5,592 nt of DNA. Source: Chloroflexota bacterium (lineage in GTDB: Bacteria; Chloroflexota; Anaerolineae; JACRMK01). A program made the translations under genes and the position numbers. The stretch is taken from contig JACQEC010000248.1 of NCBI GenBank assembly GCA_016200765.1, positions 1 through 5,592 of the forward strand. The letters are read 5' to 3'. Under the pieces are notes generated by a model. It did no database searches and was not told the DNA's origin. It saw nothing but the letters and a program-made list of their open reading frames with translations. Shown here piece by piece: positions 1-4,816 of this stretch; position 1 is the first letter of the stretch; each line of letters starts with the position of its first letter.

Positions 1-960
1 CGTGTACGGGAAATCGGCCACCCCGCGCACCATGTCGCTTTGCTCGCTGAGGCTGGCCACGTAGCCGTTAAAATCGAGCAGGCTGAAGGGGCTGGCGATG
101 GCGAAAACCACCACTACGGACAGCAAACTCAACATCAGCCCCAGCGTGGCGCGGCTCACTTCGCTCGACATCTCGCCGCTAAGGACCAGCGGCGGATTGG
201 CGACGATGCCGAGCGCCGACGCTGGACGCGGCCCATGCACCGTCTGCCAGCGCAAAACAGGGCGCAAGGTGTGGGCCAGCACCACCACCGCCAACAGCGG
301 CACCGCCGAAAACTTGGAGGCAATCGCCAGCGCCGTCATGGCGCCCAGCCAGAGCGAATCCGACAGCCGCCCTTCCTGCACCACCCGCGCGCCGAAATAG
401 AGCGCCGCGACGACCACCGTTGCCGTCACGACATCGAAGGCGTAGAAGTGCGCCAGTTGGATATGCTGAACGGTGAACGTCAGGAGCGCGGCGGCCAACA
501 AACCGACCTTTACACCGTAAACACGGCGCCCCAGCAGGAAGATGAGGCCAATGGTCAGCGTGTCGGAGATGGCCGAGAGGAATCGGCCCAACAGGTTCAA
601 GTGGTCGTAGTCGTTGGCGCGGCGCCATTCCGGCATCAGGCCGGTGGCCGTGGCGAACCCGCTGATCGCCGTCGCGGAGGCGCGCACCAGATAGAGGGGA
701 AAACTCCCATAGGCGAAGCGGCGAGGCTGGTTGTCGCGAACGTTCCAATACGGGTTCAGGGCGGAGCGGCGCGGGTTGAAGACGTCGGAGAGATCGTCCG
801 GCGCCCACGTATCCATTGCCACCATCGTAATCCAGCGCTCGTCGGGGTGAACGTGGTGGCCGTCGTCCCAGTTGAGGTTGTAGAGGCGCAGGCCAAGGCC
901 AATCAATAGCAAACAGGCCATCGCCAGCATGACACGTTGTGTGCGTAATCGGGCGATCAT
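1..960 (-). CDS. Glycosyltransferase family 39 / PMT-like membrane protein, N-terminal part (cut by window edge)
   Basis: The minus-strand frame from ATG at 960-958 stays open for 320 codons to the left edge, so the C-terminus is missing. Residues about 8-27 form a first hydrophobic helix, followed by an acidic loop with 'HPDER' at 38-42. In the GT-C fold (PMT/ArnT/GT39), an Asp or Glu after the first membrane helix is the catalytic base, so D40/E41 are the candidates. Next comes 'YGSFPLYL', a phrase I associate with Chloroflexota GT39 proteins. Several hydrophobic segments follow (roughly 134-165, 178-190, 204-230, 268-290). The family moves a sugar from a polyprenyl-phosphate donor onto protein or lipid on the outer face of the membrane; the acceptor cannot be told here. 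The start is set by the promoter ending 9 nt upstream, and no Shine-Dalgarno is visible. A hydrophobic protein with a clear family motif outweighs the basic, low-complexity antisense reading of the same DNA. Family call fairly sure; exact substrate unknown. Confidence 0.85.
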   Translation of the reverse strand, partial: MIARLRTQRVMLAMACLLLIGLGLRLYNLNWDDGHHVHPDERWITMVAMDTWAPDDLSDVFNPRRSALNPYWNVRDNQPRRFAYGSFPLYLVRASATAISGFATATGLMPEWRRANDYDHLNLLGRFLSAISDTLTIGLIFLLGRRVYGVKVGLLAAALLTFTVQHIQLAHFYAFDVVTATVVVAALYFGARVVQEGRLSDSLWLGAMTALAIASKFSAVPLLAVVVLAHTLRPVLRWQTVHGPRPASALGIVANPPLVLSGEMSSEVSRATLGLMLSLLSVVVVFAIASPFSLLDFNGYVASLSEQSDMVRGVADFPYT

Positions 961-969
961 ACTTTGGCT

Positions 970-998
970 ATTGTAGCATCACCACCTATGTGCGGCAA
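970..998 (-). promoter_or_regulatory. Sigma-70-type promoter of the GT39-like gene (leaderless geometry)
   Basis: Read on the minus strand: -35 TTGCCG at 998-993, a 17-bp spacer, and -10 TACAAT at 975-970, preceded by TG+1 nt (extended -10). Transcription should start near 962-963, only 2-3 nt before the ATG at 960, so the mRNA would be leaderless or nearly so. This agrees with the absence of a Shine-Dalgarno sequence. Assigned by eye from consensus match and spacing. Confidence 0.65.
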
Positions 999-1053
999 GT
1001 TACAAACGGGTCAACATGATTGACCATTTGGACGTGGCGGACGGGGGGAAGGC

Positions 1054-1084
1054 GGGAGTAGGGAGTAAGGAGTAGGGAGTAGGG
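1054..1084. repeat. GGGAGTA heptamer tandem repeat
   Basis: Four tandem 7-mers (GGGAGTA, GGGAGTA, AGGAGTA, GGGAGTA) followed by GGG. Four GGG runs are present, so a weak G-quadruplex is conceivable, although one loop would be 11 nt. It lies upstream of the GT39-like promoter. No protein-coding reading is supported here, and I see nothing in the 56 bases that follow (1085-1140). Confidence 0.7.
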
Positions 1085-1140
1085 CTGCGTAAGTGGTAGA
1101 GGGTTAACCGTAATGGCTAAGACCGATGATCATGGCGGGG

Positions 1141-1221
1141 AGTGTGACAGGGACTTATGCCTTTCTGCAGAGAGTATGGGTTTACAGAAAGGGCGGTAAG
1201 CGTGGCAGTCATTGTCACACT
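1141..1221. repeat. 81-bp inverted-repeat element (MITE-like or structured RNA)
   Basis: The ends AGTGTGACA (1141-1149) and TGTCACACT (1213-1221) are perfect 9-bp inverted repeats. Allowing two mismatches, the match extends to about 15 bp. Inside, CCTTTCTG (1160-1167) pairs perfectly with CAGAAAGG (1185-1192) around a 17-nt loop, and CTTA (1154-1157) can pair with TAAG (1197-1200), giving a nested long hairpin. The flanks GGCGGGG and GGCGGCG match at 6 of 7 bases, which could be a decayed target duplication. No ORF is inside. Best guess is a small non-autonomous element; a structured non-coding RNA is possible. I see nothing recognisable in 1222-1303. Confidence 0.55.
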
Positions 1222-1349
1222 GGCGGCGCATGACTCGACGGATTACTTGGTGTTTGATGGTGGAAGGCAATAGACCGTGCGGGGCGGATTGATCGCTTCA
1301 AGGGCATAACGCAGAATCGTCGGAGCGGTGAGGTGGTACGGGTAGGGAC

Positions 1350-1382
1350 AGACCCGAAGGGTTTTGAAAACCCTTCGGGTCT
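1350..1382. repeat. Perfect 16-bp-arm palindrome with one central base
   Basis: The arms 1350-1365 (AGACCCGAAGGGTTTT) and 1367-1382 are exact reverse complements around a single G at 1366. As RNA this would be a very stable hairpin with a short T/A-rich tip. Pairing breaks immediately outside (C1349 against A1383), so the unit has sharp limits. It is absent from the right copy of the composite repeat, which suggests a nested insertion of a small palindromic element. It lies ~440 bp beyond the stop codon of the TIR gene, too far to be that gene's immediate terminator. Confidence 0.8.
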
Positions 1383-1428
1383 AACGGGGCAGGCTCTAGA
1401 CGTGGCCGCTGCTTCGCCTCACCCCCGG

Positions 1429-1454
1429 CCCCTCTCCCAGGTATGGGAGAGGGG
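1429..1454. repeat. CCCCTCTCCCA hairpin, left copy
   Basis: CCCCTCTCCCA (1429-1439) and TGGGAGAGGGG (1444-1454) form an 11-bp stem with a GGTA loop. The same hairpin with an AGTA loop occurs at 4562-4587 inside the right copy of the composite repeat, so the stem is kept while the loop varies. It is a module of the composite repeat rather than a gene-specific signal. Confidence 0.8.
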
Positions 1455-1489
1455 AGAAAGCCAGCGCGCGACGATGGCGACCGGGGGTT

Positions 1490-1693
1490 GAGGCGTGGCG
1501 GGGAATGGGCGAGGCCACGGCCAGCGACCGGGTTGCTTAACTTCGCGAGGCGTGGCCGCGGCGGGGAAGGGCGAAGCCACGGCCAGCGATCGGGTTGCCA
1601 AACAGGGTGAGGCGTGGCCGCGGCGGGGAAGGGCGAAGCCACGGCCAGCGATCGGGTTGCTTAACATCGCGAGGCGTGGCCGTTGCTTCGCCC
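1490..1693. repeat. 62-bp GC-rich tandem repeat units (three units plus a terminal part-unit)
   Basis: Units beginning GAGGCGTGG start at 1490, 1547, 1609 and 1671, giving periods of 57, 62 and 62 bp. The short first unit lacks a CGCGG step. Each full unit carries GGGCGARGCCACGGCC and GGGTTGC. The last part-unit ends with GGCCGTTGCTTCGCCC (1678-1693), complementary at 15 of 16 positions to 1631-1646, so the array can fold into a long hairpin. The right-hand copy has a single such unit. There are no spacers of varied sequence, so this is not a CRISPR array. Confidence 0.8.
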
Positions 1694-1790
1694 CTACGGT
1701 TGCGCGTTATGCGCAGGCTGAAGTGCGGAGAAGCGTTGGGCGTGTGAGGCAAGGCTGTGTCCTTGAAAGGCGCCTTGACCGGCGTTGAGG

Positions 1791-1808
1791 AGAAAGGGCG
1801 ATAGCGCC
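1791..1808 (-). terminator. Weak possible terminator of the TIR-NB-ARC-TPR gene
   Basis: About 13 nt after the TAG stop, the minus strand reads GGCG-CTAT-CGCC followed by CTTTCT. This is a four-pair GC stem with a four-base loop and a short pyrimidine tail. The stem is short and the U-run poor, so it is offered only as the best candidate. The rest of 1713-1790 holds no gene I can support. Confidence 0.22.
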
Positions 1809-1820
1809 TCTACCGTGCGC

Positions 1821-4304
1821 CTACGGTTCTAAACCGAGCGACTCGATATTACGACGCACGATTACCGTGTTCGGGTGTTGCTCACCCAAAGAGGCACGAA
1901 GAATTGTGAGCGCGCGCTCGAACGCGGCCTTCGCGCCGGCCAGGTCGCCCAGGTCTCGCAGCACGCTGCCGAGATTGTTGACATCCGTAGCCACCTCAGG
2001 ATGCTGCGGGCCGTAGGCGGCTTCGTCCACCGTCAGCGCGCGCTCGAACGCGGCCTGCGCACCGGCCAGGTCGCCCAGGTCTTGCAGCACGAGGCCGAGA
2101 TTGTTGACCCGGATGGCGACGCTCGGATGCGCCAGGCCGTAGACCTGCTCGTCAATCGCCAGCGCGCGCTCGAACGCGGCCTTCGCGCCGGCCAGGTCGC
2201 CCAGGTCTTGCAGCACGCCGCCGAGATTGTTGACGACTGTGGCGACGCTCGGATGCGCCGGGCCGTAGGCGGCTTCGGCCACCGTCAGCGCGCGCTCGAA
2301 CGCGGCCTTCGCGCCGGCCAGGTCGCCCAGGGCTCGCAGCACGCCGCCGAGATTGTTGACGGCTGCGGCGACGGTCGGATGCGCCGGGCCGTAGGCGGCT
2401 TCGGCCACCGTCAGCGCGCGCTCGAACGCGGCCTTCGCGCCGGCCAGGTCGCCCAGGGCTCGCAGCACGCTACCGAGATTGTTGACCCGGATGGCGACGG
2501 TCGGATGCTGCGGGCCGTAGGCGGCTTCGCCCATCTTCAGCGCCCGCTCGAAGACTTCTTTGGCCTCCACAAACTGGGCCCGTCCGCGCAGGTATAATCC
2601 CACCTGATTCAAGAGCCACGCGGCTGTGTCGGAAGCGACACCAAGGGCTGTCGCCTGATCGGTCACACTGCGCGCGTGCGGGAGCAGGAGCGCGCAGGCC
2701 GGCCAGAAGCGCACATCCTCGCTGTCGTCAGGGAAGGCTGTGTTCACGATCTGGAGGGCGGCGACGGCCCACTGCCGGGCAGACTCCGGCGTCAGCCGAT
2801 CGCGCGCCACGGCTTGCACCAGCCGATGGACGGAGAGCGCGCCGCCCTTGGCTTCGACGAGCGAGAAGCGCCGCAGGGCCGCGACGGCCTCGCCAAACAG
2901 CAACGGATCCTGCACGGCTGTGGACAGCGGCTCGTGCAGATGCGCGGCAGCTTGAGCGATGAGGGACTGGGGAATGTTATCGGGCGCGAAGAAGGCGCAC
3001 AGGTTCAGCAAGTCGGCGCCCGCCGCCGATTGAGCGGCCACCTGTTGAAAGGAGATTTCCCAAGTGGTGGCCACGGTCGCATGATAATCGCTGGGGGGTT
3101 CGTCGCGCTTCCAGAGCTCGCGCCGCCGCGTGAGAAACAAGTCCAGATACGAGGCCAGCGAGCCGGTCGTCGCTTCCACAACCGCGGCCGCCTGCGCCAG
3201 CGCCAGCGGTAGATCGCCCAGCGCACCGGCCAGTTTATCGGCGGCGGCTCGATCGGTGTCACCGCTGCGCTTCAAGAGAAAGGCGATGGCTTCGCTTCGC
3301 TTCAGGCCGCTAATGGGGAGCGGGCTGGCGGTCTGGCGCCAGACGGGATTGCGCGAGGTGATCAGCACGTGTCCCGTGGCTCCGCGGGGCAGATAGGGGT
3401 CGAGGTCGTCTGGGCGGTTGGCGTTATCGAAGATGAGGAGCCAGCGAGGGTGTTGCCGGAGCCAGGCGCGCACGGCCTGAACGATGAGGCGCTGATCGGC
3501 CTCGTCTTTCTGGGGCAGGTTCAACGGTTGGGCCAAGCCGGCGTAGTCGGCGGCCAGCGTCGCGGGTTCTTCGGCGCGCACCCACCAGACGAGGTCATAG
3601 TCGGTCAGATGGCGATAGGCGTACTCGACGGCGATCTGCGTCTTGCCAACGCCGCCCAAGCCGCTAATGGCCTGTGTCAAGGCCGCAAACCGGTCGGAGG
3701 TCAGCGCGGCGCGCAGGTCTGTGAGCAACCGCTTACGACCTGTGAAGATCAGATTGCGGGCATGGGGCACGTTCCAGATCGGAGTGGGAGGCAGGCCTGC
3801 CGCCGGGCTGGTCGCGGGCAGTGGGCGACTTGAGGGTTTGGAGGAGAGTTCCTCGACCACTTTCCTAATCTCTTGCGCGATGTTGGTAAAGGCTTCTTCG
3901 CGATTACGCCATTGGGTTACCGGCTTGCCGTTTTCGGGCGAGGCTTCGAGCTTGCCAAAAAGCGCGCTGTGCCAATCACACGGGCGCAGAATCACCGGGA
4001 TCACGCGCGCTTCCTTCGCTTCATGCCGTTGCATAGCGCGTTGCATTTCAATGTCGTAGCAATAGTCTGAAGCGAGGAAGTCAGCGCTGACCAGCAACAG
4101 AATGATACGCGCTGTGTTCAGGTGCGAATCAATCTGGCCTTTCCACTCCATGCCTGCGCCAATCTTGCGATAGTGCCAGTCGCTAATGGCGCGTTGCCGC
4201 CGCAAAAGGCTGAGATGTTTCTCCAGTTTAGCGCGCAAGCGCCAGTCGTCCTTGGAGTACGAATAGAAAACTTCGATGGGTTTAGGCGGGGGTGTGGGGG
4301 ACAT
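1821..4304 (-). CDS. TIR / NB-ARC (STAND ATPase) / TPR immune-type sensor protein
   Basis: 827 residues, starting at ATG 4304 (AGGAG 7 nt upstream) and ending at TAG. Residues ~9-153 are a TIR domain: strand A 'IEVFYSYSKDD', a BB-loop region at ~42-54, then 'LLLVSADFLASDYCYDIEM', in which E86 is the predicted NAD-hydrolysing glutamate. A Pro/Ser/Ala-rich linker spans 154-175. The NB-ARC ATPase follows, with Walker A GLGGVGKT (215-222), Walker B 'LLIFDN' (289-294, D293), 'ITSRN' (315-319) with the sensor arginine R318, GDLPLAL (363-369), 'TTWEISF' (413-419) and the winged-helix 'VHRLVQ' (492-497), which stands where MHD-type motifs sit. Residues 566-817 are six 42-residue TPR units of the kinesin-light-chain/TPR_12 style, plus a short cap. 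In such STAND proteins the repeats sense a ligand, ATP binding drives oligomerisation and the TIR acts as effector, often by depleting NAD. A cytoplasmic antiviral or abortive-infection role is inference; signalling is an alternative. All key residues are intact, and no partner gene is adjacent. Confidence 0.9.
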   Translation of the reverse strand: MSPTPPPKPIEVFYSYSKDDWRLRAKLEKHLSLLRRQRAISDWHYRKIGAGMEWKGQIDSHLNTARIILLLVSADFLASDYCYDIEMQRAMQRHEAKEARVIPVILRPCDWHSALFGKLEASPENGKPVTQWRNREEAFTNIAQEIRKVVEELSSKPSSRPLPATSPAAGLPPTPIWNVPHARNLIFTGRKRLLTDLRAALTSDRFAALTQAISGLGGVGKTQIAVEYAYRHLTDYDLVWWVRAEEPATLAADYAGLAQPLNLPQKDEADQRLIVQAVRAWLRQHPRWLLIFDNANRPDDLDPYLPRGATGHVLITSRNPVWRQTASPLPISGLKRSEAIAFLLKRSGDTDRAAADKLAGALGDLPLALAQAAAVVEATTGSLASYLDLFLTRRRELWKRDEPPSDYHATVATTWEISFQQVAAQSAAGADLLNLCAFFAPDNIPQSLIAQAAAHLHEPLSTAVQDPLLFGEAVAALRRFSLVEAKGGALSVHRLVQAVARDRLTPESARQWAVAALQIVNTAFPDDSEDVRFWPACALLLPHARSVTDQATALGVASDTAAWLLNQVGLYLRGRAQFVEAKEVFERALKMGEAAYGPQHPTVAIRVNNLGSVLRALGDLAGAKAAFERALTVAEAAYGPAHPTVAAAVNNLGGVLRALGDLAGAKAAFERALTVAEAAYGPAHPSVATVVNNLGGVLQDLGDLAGAKAAFERALAIDEQVYGLAHPSVAIRVNNLGLVLQDLGDLAGAQAAFERALTVDEAAYGPQHPEVATDVNNLGSVLRDLGDLAGAKAAFERALTILRASLGEQHPNTVIVRRNIESLGLEP
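1854..2609 (-). repeat. 126-bp tandem repeat array encoding six TPR units
   Basis: Six in-register 126-bp units (42 codons each) lie at 2484-2609, 2358-2483, 2232-2357, 2106-2231, 1980-2105 and 1854-1979. The anchor GAGATTGTTG recurs at 1971, 2097, 2223, 2349 and 2475, exactly 126 bp apart. Five units carry NNLG and then 'LGDLAGAKAAFERAL' (K/Q varies in one); the first-translated unit is diverged. The units spanning residues 608-649 and 650-691 differ at only about 5 of 126 bases by my count. Variation is concentrated at unit positions 5, 8-9, 24-28, 33-34, 37 and 40-41, while the helix core is fixed. Confidence 0.92.
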
Positions 4305-4311
4305 GGGCCTA

Positions 4312-4316
4312 CTCCT
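4312..4316 (-). promoter_or_regulatory. Shine-Dalgarno site deciding the TIR gene start
   Basis: AGGAG on the minus strand lies 7 nt before the ATG at 4304. The same frame also has an ATG at 4340, 12 codons upstream, but that codon has no Shine-Dalgarno and would lie only ~14 nt from the predicted transcript start. Starting at 4304 also places the first TIR strand a normal distance from the N-terminus. Confidence 0.75.
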
Positions 4317-4360
4317 GACAAGGGCAACGGTAGTGCGCATCCCTTGAATCTTCAGCCGCC

Positions 4361-4390
4361 ATTATACTGCGGAAGTCGTTCACATGTCCA
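4361..4390 (-). promoter_or_regulatory. Sigma-70-type promoter of the TIR-NB-ARC-TPR gene
   Basis: Read on the minus strand: -35 TGGACA (4390-4385, five of six consensus bases), an 18-bp spacer, and a perfect -10 TATAAT (4366-4361). Transcription should start near 4354, leaving a leader of about 50 nt with the AGGAG site. No obvious operator palindrome overlaps it. Near-consensus boxes suggest steady expression, as expected for a sensor kept inactive until triggered. Confidence 0.7.
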
Positions 4391-4416
4391 AGCCCGATTC
4401 AAATGATAGGGCTATC

Positions 4417-4446
4417 AGCGGATTAGGATAGCGGATTAGCGGATAG
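4417..4446. repeat. Short AGCGGATT/AGGAT tandem repeat
   Basis: AGCGGATT occurs at 4417-4424 and 4430-4437 with AGGAT between them, followed by AGCGGATAG at 4438-4446. This is a small imperfect direct repeat upstream of the TIR-gene promoter. It could be an intergenic repeat remnant or a direct-repeat protein-binding site; nothing in the sequence decides between these. Confidence 0.45.
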
Positions 4447-4455
4447 TGCGCGGCA

Positions 4456-4491
4456 TCGGTTGGAAACCGACGCCCCCGATCTAGTCGGGGG
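4456..4491. repeat. Paired small hairpins next to the right composite repeat
   Basis: TCGGTT-GGA-AACCGA (4456-4470) is a perfect 6-bp stem. CCCCCGA-TCTAG-TCGGGGG (4473-4491) is a perfect 7-bp stem just 2 nt later. No T-run follows, and they lie between two divergent genes, so a terminator role is unlikely. They look like another intergenic repeat module of the kind that fills these gaps. Confidence 0.65.
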
Positions 4492-4561
4492 AAACCTCGC
4501 AGAATCGTCGGAGAGGTGCGATTGTACGAGGTAAGGGCGCAGCCACGGGCCTCACCCCCGG

Positions 4562-4587
4562 CCCCTCTCCCAAGTATGGGAGAGGGG
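4562..4587. repeat. CCCCTCTCCCA hairpin, right copy
   Basis: CCCCTCTCCCA (4562-4572) pairs with TGGGAGAGGGG (4577-4587) around an AGTA loop. It has the same stem as 1429-1454, with the loop differing at one base. Confidence 0.8.
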
Positions 4588-4656
4588 AGAAAGACGCGCA
4601 ACAGCGGCGACCGGAGTATGGGCAAGGGGAGAAACAGCGCGCAATGACGCGGACGG
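4573..4656. repeat. Imperfect 42-nt tandem duplication inside the right repeat copy
   Basis: AGTATGGGAGAGGGGAGAAA at 4573 recurs as AGTATGGGCAAGGGGAGAAA at 4615, 42 nt on, and the following GCGCGCAA/GCGGCGACC-like stretch is also loosely repeated. The left copy has only one such stretch, so the duplication is local to this copy. Confidence 0.55.
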
Positions 4657-4777
4657 GGGTTGAGGCGGGGCGGGGAAGGGCGAGGCCACGGCCAGCGATC
4701 GGGTTGCTTAACTTCGCGAGGCGTGGCCGTTGCTTCGCCCCACCGGTTGTGCGTTATGCCGCCGCAGAATACATCAT

Positions 4778-4806
4778 TTGACACTTATACCCTTTGCTTC
4801 TATCAT
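4778..4806 (+). promoter_or_regulatory. Sigma-70-type promoter of the O-antigen-ligase-like gene (leaderless geometry)
   Basis: Perfect -35 TTGACA (4778-4783), a 17-bp spacer, and -10 TATCAT (4801-4806). Transcription should begin near 4813, so the in-frame ATG at 4817 would lie only 3-6 nt into the message. The -10 box overlaps the ATG at 4805, which would therefore not be transcribed from this promoter. Confidence 0.65.
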
Positions 4807-4816
4807 GCCTCTTGTC

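Larger units (their letters stand above)
1304..1712. repeat. Composite intergenic repeat, left (long) copy
   Basis: This ~409-bp block is homologous, in the same orientation, to 4498-4759 on the other side of the TIR gene. Shared landmarks, in order: CGCAGAATCGTCGGAG (1310-1325), a CCCCTCTCCCA hairpin (1429-1454), the GAGGCGTGGC-type tandem units (from 1490), and the end GCTTCGCCCC...GCGTTATGC (to 1712). The outer limits are themselves inverted: GCATAACGC at 1304-1312 and GCGTTATGC at 1704-1712. This copy has three tandem units and an extra palindrome that the right copy lacks. Stop-free stretches through it in several frames are by-products of GC-rich repetition, not genes. Confidence 0.8.
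4498..4759. repeat. Composite intergenic repeat, right (short) copy
   Basis: Same order and orientation of modules as 1304-1712: CGCAGAATCGTCGGAG (4498-4513), CCTCACCCCCGGCCCCTCTC (from 4551), the 11-bp hairpin, one GAGGCG unit (4662-4717) and the terminal part-unit from 4718 to GCGTTATGC (4751-4759). The block 4681-4729 matches 1510-1558 at 48 of 49 bases, and 4718-4759 matches 1671-1712 at 39 of 42. It lacks the palindrome and two tandem units of the left copy. It ends 18 bp before the -35 box of the right-hand gene. With the short repeats before it, this accounts for the non-coding stretch 4391-4777. Confidence 0.8.

Noticed and set aside
40..909. Long plus-strand frame opposite the GT39-like gene
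   Set aside because: It encodes an Arg/His/Gln-rich, low-complexity peptide with no family features, while the minus strand gives a coherent membrane protein with GT39 motifs and a promoter. It is an antisense shadow.
1490..1693. Possible CRISPR array from the regularly spaced GC-rich units
   Set aside because: The whole 62-bp unit repeats with no unique spacers, the period varies (57 then 62), and no cas gene is present.
1298..1788. Short frames on both strands within the composite repeat
   Set aside because: They consist of repeated Arg/Pro/Gly-rich peptides that follow the 62-bp repeat and overlap each other in several frames. There is no ribosome-binding context or family match.
1875..2597. 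240-residue plus-strand frame across the TPR region
   Set aside because: It is periodic only because the opposite strand is a 126-bp repeat. The same repeat unit without a stop yields a long artificial frame. No start signal supports it.
2676..3833. Plus-strand frames opposite the NB-ARC domain
   Set aside because: They lie fully antisense to clear Walker A, Walker B and winged-helix coding sequence and have no recognisable domains.
4305..4340. Upstream ATG at 4340 as start of the TIR gene
   Set aside because: There is no Shine-Dalgarno before it and it lies ~14 nt from the predicted transcript start, whereas ATG 4304 has AGGAG at ideal spacing and puts the TIR fold at the N-terminus.
4456..4491. 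Hairpin pair as a rho-independent terminator
   Set aside because: No gene on either strand ends here, since it lies between two divergent genes, and no T-run follows the stems.
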